This document shows, piece after piece, positions 1 to 10,212 of a DNA stretch of 64,000 bases (position 1 is the stretch's first letter; each line of letters opens with the position of its first letter). Source of the DNA: Duganella sp. BJB476 (lineage in GTDB: Bacteria > Pseudomonadota > Gammaproteobacteria > Burkholderiales > Burkholderiaceae_D); the NCBI RefSeq assembly GCF_003416895.1, contig NZ_QVIO01000001.1, forward strand, positions 124,001 to 188,000. The letters are read 5' to 3'. The notes beneath the pieces are model-generated. The model was not told where the DNA came from and searched no databases. It saw only the letters and a list, made by a program, of their open reading frames with translations. The position numbers were made by a program, and so were the translations under genes.

Positions 1-2
1 TG

Positions 3-404
3 CTGGTGCCGGCGATGGCGGGCATCTTCGGCATTTTCCTGGTGCGGCAATATGCGTTGACGATACCGGACGCCTTGCTGGAGGCCGCGCGCATGGACGG
101 CGCCAGCGAATTCCAGATCTTCCGCATCATCGTGCTGCCGCTGCTGACGCCTATCCTGGTCACGCTGGGGATATTTACTTTCCTCGGCACGTGGAACGAT
201 TTCATGTGGCCGTTGATCGTATTGACCGACAAGGACTTGTACACGCTGCCGGTGGCGCTGGCGTCGCTGTCGCGCGAACACGTGCAGGATAATGAACTGA
301 TGATGGCCGGCTCGGTGCTGACCATCCTCCCGGTGCTGCTGTTGTTCCTCGGTTTGCAGCGCTACTACATACAGGGCTTGCTGGTGGGGAGCGTGAAGGG
401 ATGA
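3..404 (+). CDS. Carbohydrate ABC transporter permease, MalG type (5' end cut by window)
   Basis: This is the C-terminal 133 residues of an inner-membrane permease; the frame is open to the window edge, so the true start lies upstream. The EAA loop that docks the ATPase is visible (EAARMDGASEFQIFRIIVLP), followed by hydrophobic segments. The end (QRYYIQGLLVGSVKG) matches the usual MalG-family terminus. It should import a sugar with an upstream MalF-like partner and binding protein that are outside the window. Its stop overlaps the next start (ATGA at 401), and the ATPase of the same type lies at the operon end. Substrate is inferred only from the glycosidases next to it. Confidence 0.9.
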   Translation: MVPAMAGIFGIFLVRQYALTIPDALLEAARMDGASEFQIFRIIVLPLLTPILVTLGIFTFLGTWNDFMWPLIVLTDKDLYTLPVALASLSREHVQDNELMMAGSVLTILPVLLLFLGLQRYYIQGLLVGSVKG

Positions 405-3400
405 AGCGCATCTTCACATTGTTGGCCATGCTGTGGGTGGCGCTGTCGGCGCATGCCGGCGTGCTGGACGACTTTTCGAACGTCACCCAGTGGCAGGCGC
501 AGGCTTCGGATGGCGTGCTGTCCAGGGCCAGCGCGGCCGATGGCGGCCTGCGGCTGGACTTCGACTTCGCGGGCCGGGGCGGTTATGCCTTCGCGCGCCG
601 CAGCCTACCGCTCGATTTGCCGGAGAACTACGAGATATCGTTCTACATCCGTGCCGATGCGCCGGTCAATCACTTCGAGTTCAAGCTGACCGACGCCAGC
701 GGCGACAACGTCTGGTGGTTCCAGCAGCAGAACTACGTGTTTCCCAAGCAGTGGCAGCAGGTGCGCATCAAGAAACGCCAGATCCTGTTTGCTTGGGGGC
801 CGACCAGGGACCGCAACCTGACCCACGCAGACCACGTCGAATTTGTCGTCAGTGCGGGCAGTGGTGGCGGCAACGGCTCGGTGACCATACGGCAGCTGGC
901 GATCCGCGAACTTCCGCCGGTACCCAAGGTCTGGCCGCGAGCCACGGCGCGTGCCTCGTCGGTGTCCGCACGGAGTGCGGCGGCGCTGGCGCTGGATGGC
1001 GATGCGGCGACCGCGTGGATCAGCGCAGCGGGAAAAGGCCAGCAATTAGTGATCGACCTCGGCGTGGAGCGCGAATTCGGCGGCCTGGTGCTGCACTGGC
1101 AGGGCCGCCGCTATGCGCGCCGCTACGATGTCGAGTTCTCCAGCGATGGCGTCAATTGGCGCACGGTGCGCCGGGTGGTCGACGGCAACGGCGGCGCCGA
1201 TCCGCTGCGCTTGCCCGAGTCGGAGGCGCGTTACATCCGCCTTGTCTTGCGCGACGGCCCCGCAGGCAGCTACGCACTGGCTGAAGTGGAGCTGAAAGAA
1301 CTGGCCTACGGCGCCACGCCCAACGATTTCATCTCGGCCGTGGCGCAGGACGCGCAGCGCGGCCTGTATCCGCGCGGCTTCTCCGGCCAGCAGCCTTACT
1401 GGACGCTGGTGGGCGTGGATGGCGGCGGCGATCACAGTGCGCTGATTTCCGAAGACGGCGCCATCGAGGCGCGGCAGGGTGGCTTCTCGCTCGAGCCTTT
1501 CGTCGAGGATGGCGGAGCGCTGGTCAGCTGGGCCGATGTCAAAGTCAGCCAAAGCCTGCGCGACGGATATCTGCCCGTGCCCACGGTGCAGTGGCAGCAC
1601 CGCTCATGGATGCTGAGCGTGACTGTGGCTGCGGCTGGAACGCCGGCCTCTTCGCAACTGCTGGCCCGCTACGAGCTGAAAAACCTGACTGGCGCAAGCC
1701 GGAAATTGAAACTGGTGTTGGCCGTGCGGCCATTCCAGGTCAACGCGCCGCGCCAGTTCCTCAACACGCCCGGCGGCTATAGCGTGATCAGCGACCTTGC
1801 ATGGGATGGCAAGGCGTTGACCATCAATGGCGACGCCAAGGTCTATCCGCTGGAGCGTCCGGCCCGCGTGGCGCTGGCGTCGTTCGATGGCGGCTTGTTG
1901 CCGACCGGCGCCGGTGCGGGAACGTCTGCGGCGCGATCCGCCGCTGCACACGACGATACCGGCATGGCATCGGCCGCGCTGACCTACGAGATTACTTTGC
2001 CGCCGCATGGTAGCGTGGTACTGGGCGCCGTTCTGCCGATGGCCGGTGGCGCCGCTACGCCTGCGCCGGATGGCCGACAGATCGACTGGCTGGCGCGGGA
2101 GCAGGAAAAAGTGGCGGGTGAATGGCGGATCAAATTAAATCAGGTCACGCTTGGCATGCCGCCGGCCGGCCAGCACATGGCCGACACGTTGCGTTCGTCG
2201 CTGGCCCATATCCTGATGACCCGCGAAGGCGCAGCGCTACAGCCAGGCACGCGCTCCTACCGCCGTTCCTGGATACGCGATGGCGCGATGATGTCCGAAG
2301 CGCTGCTGCGCCTTGGTCAATCCGATATCGCCGCCGACTATCTCCGCTGGTATGCGCCATACCAGTTCGACAACGGCAAGGTGCCGTGCTGCGTCGACCG
2401 CCGTGGCGCCGATCCGGTGCCGGAAAACGATAGCCACGGCCAGCTGATCTTCCTCGCCGCCGAGCTGTATCGCTACACACAGGACAAGGCTGCGCTGGCC
2501 GCATCCTGGCCGCGCATGGACGCCGCCGCGCGCTACATGGAAACGCTGCGTCAGTCCGAACGCACGGCCGCCAACCAGACGCCGGAACGCCGCCCGCTCT
2601 TCGGCCTGATGCCGGCGTCGATCAGCCATGAAGGCTATTCCGAAAAGCCTATGCATTCGTATTGGGACGACTTCTGGGCCATGCGCGGTTACAAGGATGC
2701 GGCCGACATGGCGGCGGTATTGGACGACAGCGCGGCCGCACAGCGGCTATCGGCCCAGCGCGACGAGTTTCGTCACGATCTGTATGCCTCGCTGGCTGCC
2801 AGCACTGCCGCGCACAAGGTGGACCACATGCCCGGCGCGGCGGAGCTGGGCGACTTCGATCCCAGCTCGTCCACCATCGCGCTGACACCCGGCGGCGAGC
2901 AGCAGCAATTGCCGCCGGCGTTGCTGCAGGCAACCTACGAAAAATACTGGGACTTCTTCCGCGCCCGCCGCGACGGCGGCAAAGCCTGGGAGGACTACAC
3001 ACCCTACGAACTGCGCAACGTCAGTGCCTTCATCCGGCTGGGCTGGCGTGAGCGCGCCGCTGAACTGCTGGATTACTTCTACGCCGACCAGCGCCCGGCC
3101 GCATGGAACCAGTGGGCTGAAGTGGTCGGCCGCGATGCGCGCCAGCCGCGCTTTCTCGGCGATATGCCGCATGGATGGATCTCATCCGACTACATCCGCG
3201 CGGCGCTCGACACGTTCGCGTATGAACGCGAATCCGACCACGCGCTGCTGCTGGGCGAGGGCATACCCAACGCGTGGTTGCAAGGCGCCGGTGTCGGACT
3301 GCACGGCCTGCGCACGCCATATGGCTCGCTCAGCTACATGCTGGCGGCGCAGGATGGCCGTCTTACATTGCGCATCGAAGCCATGCCGCGCATGCCGCCC

Positions 3401-3541
3401 GGCGGCGTGATTTACACCTGGCCGGGAACCGGCGTGCCGAACGCGATACACCTGAACGGCCAACCGGTGGCGTTGCAGGGCAAGCAGATCACCATTACCA
3501 GACTTCCAGCGGTTTTGCAGATAGATGCAGCACCGTTTTAA
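401..3541 (+). CDS. Secreted discoidin-domain six-hairpin glycosidase-like protein
   Basis: This 1046-aa protein begins with a clear Sec signal peptide (MKRIFTLLAMLWVALSAHAG). Residues about 20-170 look like a beta-sandwich carbohydrate-binding region. About 178-298 form an F5/8 type C (discoidin) domain. From about 580 to the end is an (alpha/alpha)6 barrel of the GH15/GH63 or glycogen-debranching kind, with SYRRSWIRDGAMM (Asp near 627) and NQWAEVV (Glu near 907) as plausible catalytic carboxylates. It probably trims an oligo- or polysaccharide outside the cytoplasm before uptake by the ABC system whose permease overlaps its start. The exact GH family could not be assigned by eye, and the specificity is unknown. 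Confidence 0.72.
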   Translation: MKRIFTLLAMLWVALSAHAGVLDDFSNVTQWQAQASDGVLSRASAADGGLRLDFDFAGRGGYAFARRSLPLDLPENYEISFYIRADAPVNHFEFKLTDASGDNVWWFQQQNYVFPKQWQQVRIKKRQILFAWGPTRDRNLTHADHVEFVVSAGSGGGNGSVTIRQLAIRELPPVPKVWPRATARASSVSARSAAALALDGDAATAWISAAGKGQQLVIDLGVEREFGGLVLHWQGRRYARRYDVEFSSDGVNWRTVRRVVDGNGGADPLRLPESEARYIRLVLRDGPAGSYALAEVELKELAYGATPNDFISAVAQDAQRGLYPRGFSGQQPYWTLVGVDGGGDHSALISEDGAIEARQGGFSLEPFVEDGGALVSWADVKVSQSLRDGYLPVPTVQWQHRSWMLSVTVAAAGTPASSQLLARYELKNLTGASRKLKLVLAVRPFQVNAPRQFLNTPGGYSVISDLAWDGKALTINGDAKVYPLERPARVALASFDGGLLPTGAGAGTSAARSAAAHDDTGMASAALTYEITLPPHGSVVLGAVLPMAGGAATPAPDGRQIDWLAREQEKVAGEWRIKLNQVTLGMPPAGQHMADTLRSSLAHILMTREGAALQPGTRSYRRSWIRDGAMMSEALLRLGQSDIAADYLRWYAPYQFDNGKVPCCVDRRGADPVPENDSHGQLIFLAAELYRYTQDKAALAASWPRMDAAARYMETLRQSERTAANQTPERRPLFGLMPASISHEGYSEKPMHSYWDDFWAMRGYKDAADMAAVLDDSAAAQRLSAQRDEFRHDLYASLAASTAAHKVDHMPGAAELGDFDPSSSTIALTPGGEQQQLPPALLQATYEKYWDFFRARRDGGKAWEDYTPYELRNVSAFIRLGWRERAAELLDYFYADQRPAAWNQWAEVVGRDARQPRFLGDMPHGWISSDYIRAALDTFAYERESDHALLLGEGIPNAWLQGAGVGLHGLRTPYGSLSYMLAAQDGRLTLRIEAMPRMPPGGVIYTWPGTGVPNAIHLNGQPVALQGKQITITRLPAVLQIDAAPF

Positions 3542-3565
3542 CTTCCGTATTCAAGGGATTTTTAC

Positions 3566-4924
3566 ATGAACAAAGCAATGCAATTTCCAGCCAACTTCCT
3601 GTGGGGGAGCGCCACGTCGGCCTACCAGATCGAAGGATCGCCGCTGGCCGACGGCGCGGGACCGAGCATCTGGCAGCGTTTCTGCGCGGTGCCCGGCAAT
3701 GTGCGCGACGGCGACCATGGCGACATCGCCTGCGACCACTACAACCGCTACAAGGAAGACGTGGCGCTGATGGTCAAGCTGGGATTGAAAGCCTACCGCT
3801 TCAGCGTGTCGTGGAGCCGCATCCTGCCGCAGGGACGCGGGGCCGTGAACCAGGCCGGCCTGGATTTCTACAGCCGCCTGATCGACGAGCTGCTGGCCAA
3901 CGGCATCGAGCCGATGGTGACGCTGTATCACTGGGACCTGCCGGCAGCGCTGGATGACCGTGGCGGCTGGCTCAATTCCGATATCGCCGACTGGTTCACC
4001 GACTACGCGCGCGTGCTGTTCCGCGCCTTCGACGGCCGCGTCAAATCCTGGGCCACGCTTAATGAGCCCTGGGTGGTGACGGACGGTGGCTACCTGCACG
4101 GCACCCTGGCCCCCGGCCATCGCAGCCTGCACGAAGCGGCGCTGGCCAGCCATAACCTGATGCGCGCCCACGGCAGCGCAGTCAAGGCCTACCGCGAGGA
4201 AGGCAAGTACCAGATCGGCATCGTCGTCAATATCGAACCCAAGTACCCGGCCAGCGACTCGCAGGCCGATCTCGATGCGACCCGCCGCGCCGACGCCTAC
4301 ATGAACCGCCAGTACCTGGACCCGATTTTCCTCGGCAGCTATCCGCCGGAGCTGAAGGAGATCTTCGGCGATGCCTGGCCCGATTGGCCCGCCGCCGACT
4401 TCGAGTTGATCGGCCAGCAGCTGGACTTCGTCGGCATCAATTACTACACCCGCAGCGTGGTGCGCAACGAGCCGACAAACTGGCCGCTGCGCGTGGCGCC
4501 GGTGCGCCAGAGCCAGGCCACCTACACGGAAACCGGCTGGGAAGTATTCTCCCAAGGCCTGACCGATACGCTGCTCAACTTCAAGCAGCGCTATGGCGAC
4601 ACGCCGCTGTATGTGATGGAGAACGGCTCCGCCTTCTACGACCCGCCGCAGGCCGAGGATGGCCGGGTGCATGATCCCTTGCGCGTCAGCTGCCTGCGCA
4701 AGAACATGGGCGCGCTGCATGCGGCGCTGGAGCTGGGCGTGGACCTGCGCGGCTACATGGTGTGGTCGCTGTTGGACAACCTCGAATGGTCGCTGGGCTT
4801 CTCCAAGCGTTTCGGCATCATCCACGTCAACTTCGAAACTCAGCAGCGCACCCTGAAGGATAGCGCGCTGCTGTACGCTGATATCGTCGCCAGCAATGGC
4901 GCCTGCCTGAACCAACCGGTATAA
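3566..4924 (+). CDS. GH1 beta-glucosidase
   Basis: This 452-aa protein has the full length and motifs of glycoside hydrolase family 1. The N-terminal signature is FLWGSATSAYQIEG. The acid/base Glu near 167 is in TLNEPW, the nucleophile Glu near 352 is in VMENGSAF, and the C-terminal part has the usual SLLDNLEWSLGFSKRFG. It has no signal peptide, so it acts in the cytoplasm, hydrolysing beta-glucosides or short beta-gluco-oligosaccharides to glucose. A Shine-Dalgarno AAGGGA precedes the ATG. It lies 4 bases before the GH94 gene, so the two enzymes are probably co-translated and act on the same imported sugar. Confidence 0.93.
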   Translation: MNKAMQFPANFLWGSATSAYQIEGSPLADGAGPSIWQRFCAVPGNVRDGDHGDIACDHYNRYKEDVALMVKLGLKAYRFSVSWSRILPQGRGAVNQAGLDFYSRLIDELLANGIEPMVTLYHWDLPAALDDRGGWLNSDIADWFTDYARVLFRAFDGRVKSWATLNEPWVVTDGGYLHGTLAPGHRSLHEAALASHNLMRAHGSAVKAYREEGKYQIGIVVNIEPKYPASDSQADLDATRRADAYMNRQYLDPIFLGSYPPELKEIFGDAWPDWPAADFELIGQQLDFVGINYYTRSVVRNEPTNWPLRVAPVRQSQATYTETGWEVFSQGLTDTLLNFKQRYGDTPLYVMENGSAFYDPPQAEDGRVHDPLRVSCLRKNMGALHAALELGVDLRGYMVWSLLDNLEWSLGFSKRFGIIHVNFETQQRTLKDSALLYADIVASNGACLNQPV

Positions 4925-4928
4925 CGCC

Positions 4929-7900
4929 ATGACCACTCCTGAACTGTCGCGTCACGCGCAACTGCTGTCCAACGGTAGCTTTACCACCTTGATTACTGGC
5001 GCCGGCACCGGTTTTAGTCGCGTCGGCGAGTCCATGCTGTCGCGCTGGAACGGCGATCGCATCGAGGATGCGGAAGGCTATTTCTTTTATCTGCGTGACG
5101 CAGGGACTGGCCAGCTATGGTCGCTGGGCGCGCAGCCCGGCGCAGTTGACTCGGCCGGCGTGCAGCGCTCCGCCGGCGGCGATGCCGGCAGCTGCTGGAT
5201 CGACGTCGTCGCCCACGGCATCGGGGCACGCATGGAAGTCGCCGTCGATCCGCTGCGCGATGTGGAGTTGCGCAGCGTCTTGTTGAGCAATCTGTCGGAC
5301 CGCGAACGCGCCATCGAATTGACGAGCTATCTGGAGGTCGTGCTGAACCGCCAGTCCGACGAGGCTTCGCATCCAGCGTTCTCCAAGCTGTTCGTGCAGA
5401 CCGAACATGACGACGCCACCGGCGCCTTGCTGGCGCGGCGGCGCCCTCGTGGAGAAGGAGAGGCCGGTTTGTGGATGGTGCATGCCGCGGCCGGTGGCGC
5501 CGCAGCAGGATACGAAACGGACCGCACGCGCTTTATTGGCCGTGGACGCGACCTGCGCGCGCCAGCTGGATTGGACGGCGAGCTGTCCGCCACCGCCGGC
5601 AATGTGCTCGATCCGGCTTTCAGCCTGCGCCGCAGTGTCGTGCTCGGGCCGGGCGAGCAGGTGCGCCTGGTCTTCATGCTGGGCGCGGCGCCGGGCCGCG
5701 AACAGGCGTTGGCGCTGACATCGGCCATGGATGGCGATGGGCGGCCGCTGTTCGCCGCCGCGCGCGCGGCCGGCCAGACATTGCAGCAGCAGATCGGGCT
5801 CAGTGATACGCAGGCCGAATACTGTCATCGCCTGGCGGGCGCCATGTTGTACGGCCAGTCGGCAGTGCGGGTGCCGGCTTCCACGGCGGCCATTGCCAGC
5901 GCTGTATTCAGCGCGTCCGCTGGCATCACCGAAGCGCCTGACGCGCAAGGTTCCGACTTGCCGGCGGGCCCGATGATACTGCTGCGCAGCGTGAGCCGCG
6001 TCGATTCCAGTGTCGACCTGGTGCTGCGCGCGCGCCGCTACTGGGCCGCATTGGGTCTGCCGCTGAACGTGCTGCTGCTGACGGCCGACGGCAATTGGCC
6101 GCAGCAGGAAGGTGTCTACCAGCGCAAGCCTGACGATATCGCTCCGGCCGATATGGCGAAGATTGAACTGCATGCGCTGTTGATCGTGCGTGGTGGCTTG
6201 CCTGCGCTCGGTGATGTCGACGGCGCGGCCCATGTGCCGGCGCCGCTGCCTGAAGCGAGGGCCGACGGTCCCGCGTTGGCGCCTGGCCGTTCGCTGCTGC
6301 GGCTCTTTAACGGCAACGGCGGCTTCTCCGATGCCGGCGACGAGTATGTGATCCGCCTGGGCTGGGATGCGCAGCGCGGCCTGCACCGGCCGCCGCTGGC
6401 CTGGACCAATGCCATCTCCAACGAAGGCTTCGGCTTCCTGGTCAGCGAGAGTGGCGCAGGTTATACGTGGAGCCGCAACAGTCGCGTACATCGCCTGACC
6501 CCGTGGTACAACGACCCTATCCGCGATCCGCATGGCGAAGCCTTGTATCTGCGCGATGAGGACAGCGGAGTTTTCTGGTCGCCGCTCCCCGGTCCGGCGC
6601 CCGCCGGCGCCGGTTATGAAGTGGCGCACGGTTTCGGCTACTCGCGTTTCAGCCACGTTAGCCACGAGCTTGAACAGGAAACCGTGATGTTCGTACCGCG
6701 ACATGATCCGGTCAAGATCGTGCGCATCCGCGTGACCAATCGCGGCGCCGCAGTGCGCCGGTTGTCGCTGTTCTCGTATCAGCGCCTGGTGTTGGGCGGC
6801 ACGCCGGCCGACAGCAGCCGCTTTGTCGTCACCGAGTATGACGCCAGCGGCGTGCTGCTAGCCCACAATCCGCTGGCCGGACAGTTCTCCGACGGTGTGA
6901 CCTTCGCGGCCGCATTGGCTGGTACCGGCGCAGCGGTGCACCACAGCGCCGACCGCGCCGCCTTCATTGGTCGCCACGGCAGCCCGGCCAATCCGGCCGC
7001 GCTGGCGGCGCCGCGACTCGACGGCGCGACCGGCGCCGGTCTGGATCCTTGCGCGGCGTTCCAGGCAGTGCACGAGCTGGCGCCCGGCGCCACGCTGGAA
7101 TGCGTATTCCTGTTGGGAGAAACGGTGGAGCGAGAGGCTGCGCTGGACCTGGTGCAGCGCTACAAGGCGCCGGGCGCGGTGCAAACGGCGTTCGATGAGA
7201 TCACCGCGTTCTGGCGCCACACCGTCGGCGCCGTGCAGGTGACGACGCCGGTGCCTGCGGTGGATCTGATGCAGAACGGCTGGCTGGCCTACCAGAACCT
7301 GAGCTGCCGCATCTGGGGACGCTCAGCCTACTACCAATCCGGTGGCGCGCTGGGCTACCGCGACCAGTTGCAGGACTCCAGCGCGATGATCTACGCCCGC
7401 CCCGACCTGACGCGCCAGCAGATCCGCATCCATGCGGCGCACCAGTTTGTCGAAGGCGACGTGCTGCACTGGTGGCATACGGCGCCAATGGAGCAGGGCT
7501 TGCGCACGCGCTTCGCGGACGACCTGCTATGGCTGCCCTATGTGACTGCCTTCTACATCACCACCACCGGCGACTGGAGCGTGCTCGATGAAATCGAACC
7601 ATTCCTGAGCGCGCCCTTGCTGGAGGAGGGCGAGGACGAGATCTACCTGAAGCCGGAACTGTCCGGCTCCAGCGGCGACGTCTACGAGCATTGCTGCCGC
7701 GCGCTGGACCGCTCGCTGACGCAGGGGGCGCATGGCCTGCCGTTGATGGGCACCGGCGACTGGAACGACGGCATGAACCGCGTCGGCCGCGAAGGGCGCG
7801 GCGAAAGCGTGTGGATGGGCTTCTTCCTGTCCCGCATCATCAAGGACTTCCTGCCGATCTGCGAGAAGCGCGGTGACAGTGCGCGCGTGATGATCTACAG

Positions 7901-8741
7901 CGCCTATCACGACCACCTGGACCACGCATTGAACGCGGACGGCTGGGACGGCGAATGGTATCGCCGCGCCTTCTACGATAACGGAGCGGTGATCGGTTCG
8001 AAGGACAGCGACGAGTGCCAGATCGACGCACTGGCCCAGGCCTGGGCCGTCATTTCGGAAGTGGCGCCGCCGCAGCGCGCCAAACTGGCGCTGGACGCGA
8101 TGGAGCAGCGCCTGGTGTCCGTGCCGGACAAGCTGATACGGCTGTTGACCCCAGCTTTCGTCAATACGCCCAATGATCCCGGTTACATCAAGGGCTACGT
8201 GGCCGGCGTGCGCGAGAACGGCGGCCAGTACACGCATGCAGCCTGCTGGGCGGTACGGGCGATGGCCGAGGCGGGACGCCGCGATCGGGCCGCGGCCTTG
8301 CTGGAGATGCTCAGCCCCGCCAGTCACGCGCTCGACCCCGCGGCGGTGGCCGTGTATCAGGTCGAACCCTATGTGATCGCCGCCGACATCTACGGCGAGG
8401 CGCCGCACGTCGGGCGCGGCGGCTGGACGTGGTACACCGGCTCGTCGGGCTGGATGTACCGGGTGGGACTGGAATCGGTGCTTGGTTTCCGCATCGAAGG
8501 TGGCAACACGATCGTGATGTCGCCACGCATACCGGATGAATGGCCGGAATTCACCGTCAAGCACCAACTGCCTGATGATGGAGGCAGCTACGAGATCGTC
8601 GTGCGCAATCCGCAGCGCAGCGCCGGCGGCGTGTTGAGCGCCACGCTCGATGGCGCTGCGCTGGCGGTGTACGACGGCATAGCGCGCATACCGATGCTGC
8701 GCGACGGTGCGGCGCACCGCATCGAGCTGGTGATGGGCTAA
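4929..8741 (+). CDS. GH94-family beta-glucan phosphorylase-like protein (NdvB C-terminal-like)
   Basis: This 1270-aa protein carries two copies of the GH94/GT36-associated N-terminal beta-sandwich. The first is near residues 10-120 (NGSFTTLITGAGTGFSRVG). The second is near 455-570 (NGNGGFSDAGDEYVIRLGW ... VSESGAGYTWSRNSR). An (alpha/alpha)6 catalytic domain follows with GTGDWNDGMNRVG at about 941-953; the Asp of WNDG is the likely general acid. The double-sandwich layout matches the C-terminal half of cyclic beta-1,2-glucan synthase NdvB. The glycosyltransferase and transmembrane parts are absent, so a cytoplasmic phosphorylase (such as 1,2-beta-oligoglucan phosphorylase) is the best guess. 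It is longer than cellobiose phosphorylases (about 800 aa). The linkage specificity is inferred. Confidence 0.8.
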   Translation: MTTPELSRHAQLLSNGSFTTLITGAGTGFSRVGESMLSRWNGDRIEDAEGYFFYLRDAGTGQLWSLGAQPGAVDSAGVQRSAGGDAGSCWIDVVAHGIGARMEVAVDPLRDVELRSVLLSNLSDRERAIELTSYLEVVLNRQSDEASHPAFSKLFVQTEHDDATGALLARRRPRGEGEAGLWMVHAAAGGAAAGYETDRTRFIGRGRDLRAPAGLDGELSATAGNVLDPAFSLRRSVVLGPGEQVRLVFMLGAAPGREQALALTSAMDGDGRPLFAAARAAGQTLQQQIGLSDTQAEYCHRLAGAMLYGQSAVRVPASTAAIASAVFSASAGITEAPDAQGSDLPAGPMILLRSVSRVDSSVDLVLRARRYWAALGLPLNVLLLTADGNWPQQEGVYQRKPDDIAPADMAKIELHALLIVRGGLPALGDVDGAAHVPAPLPEARADGPALAPGRSLLRLFNGNGGFSDAGDEYVIRLGWDAQRGLHRPPLAWTNAISNEGFGFLVSESGAGYTWSRNSRVHRLTPWYNDPIRDPHGEALYLRDEDSGVFWSPLPGPAPAGAGYEVAHGFGYSRFSHVSHELEQETVMFVPRHDPVKIVRIRVTNRGAAVRRLSLFSYQRLVLGGTPADSSRFVVTEYDASGVLLAHNPLAGQFSDGVTFAAALAGTGAAVHHSADRAAFIGRHGSPANPAALAAPRLDGATGAGLDPCAAFQAVHELAPGATLECVFLLGETVEREAALDLVQRYKAPGAVQTAFDEITAFWRHTVGAVQVTTPVPAVDLMQNGWLAYQNLSCRIWGRSAYYQSGGALGYRDQLQDSSAMIYARPDLTRQQIRIHAAHQFVEGDVLHWWHTAPMEQGLRTRFADDLLWLPYVTAFYITTTGDWSVLDEIEPFLSAPLLEEGEDEIYLKPELSGSSGDVYEHCCRALDRSLTQGAHGLPLMGTGDWNDGMNRVGREGRGESVWMGFFLSRIIKDFLPICEKRGDSARVMIYSAYHDHLDHALNADGWDGEWYRRAFYDNGAVIGSKDSDECQIDALAQAWAVISEVAPPQRAKLALDAMEQRLVSVPDKLIRLLTPAFVNTPNDPGYIKGYVAGVRENGGQYTHAACWAVRAMAEAGRRDRAAALLEMLSPASHALDPAAVAVYQVEPYVIAADIYGEAPHVGRGGWTWYTGSSGWMYRVGLESVLGFRIEGGNTIVMSPRIPDEWPEFTVKHQLPDDGGSYEIVVRNPQRSAGGVLSATLDGAALAVYDGIARIPMLRDGAAHRIELVMG

Positions 8742-8753
8742 CAGGGGAACGGA

Positions 8754-9833
<1,080 letters not shown>

Positions 9834-9839
9834 CCCGGC

Positions 9840-9878
9840 ACGGCGGCGGCAGCGGATATCGCTTGACCGCCGTTTTTT
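9840..9878 (+). terminator. Rho-independent terminator of the sugar operon
   Basis: The arm ACGGCGG (9840-9846) pairs with CCGCCGT (9867-9873) and is followed by a run of T. It sits 7 bases after the ATPase stop and before the SdpR operator, so it separates the two transcription units. Confidence 0.8.
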
Positions 9879-9890
9879 ATGCGTCTATAG

Positions 9891-9911
9891 TTAGATAACT
9901 GTCTAATTAGA
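9891..9911. promoter_or_regulatory. Palindromic operator of the SdpR-type repressor
   Basis: Two overlapping inverted repeats lie 14 bases before the regulator start: TTAGA-N6-TCTAA (9891-9906) and the perfect palindrome TCTAATTAGA (9902-9911). ArsR/SdpR repressors bind AT-rich palindromes of this kind, so autoregulation is likely. Binding is inferred from position. Confidence 0.6.
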
Positions 9912-9924
9912 TGATTGCCTTAAT

Positions 9925-10212
9925 ATGAGCGCCTCCAACAATGCCTTCAAGGCCATCGCCGATCCGGCGCGGCGCGAGATACTGCGCCTGCTGCGTTCCG
10001 GCGAGATGACGGCCGGCGACCTGGCGGCGCATTTCGACATGAGCAAGCCGACCATGTCGCATCACTTCGCGGTGCTGGCCGACGCCGATCTGATCACGCG
10101 GCGCCGCGAAGGGCAGACCATCTGGTACGGCTTGAACACCACGGTGCTGCAGGATGTGCTGTCATGGATGATGGACCTGACCGGTGCCGAAACCAAAGGG
10201 AGGAAGAAATGA
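9925..10212 (+). CDS. ArsR-family autorepressor, SdpR type
   Basis: This 95-aa winged-helix regulator has the ArsR fold: AIADPARREILRLLRSGEMTAG, the recognition helix region SKPTMSHHFAVLADADLI, and the wing RREGQTIWYGLN. There are no cysteine metal ligands, which fits the SdpR subgroup rather than metal sensors. The stop codon overlaps the start of an SdpI-like gene (ATGA), as in sdpRI pairs of Bacillus, where membrane SdpI sequesters SdpR. AT-rich palindromes just upstream are likely its operator. Confidence 0.88.
   Translation: MSASNNAFKAIADPARREILRLLRSGEMTAGDLAAHFDMSKPTMSHHFAVLADADLITRRREGQTIWYGLNTTVLQDVLSWMMDLTGAETKGRKK

Noticed and set aside
5115..6704. Long minus-strand frame inside the GH94 gene
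   Set aside because: Shadow of the GH94 reading frame with no recognisable motif or ribosome site.
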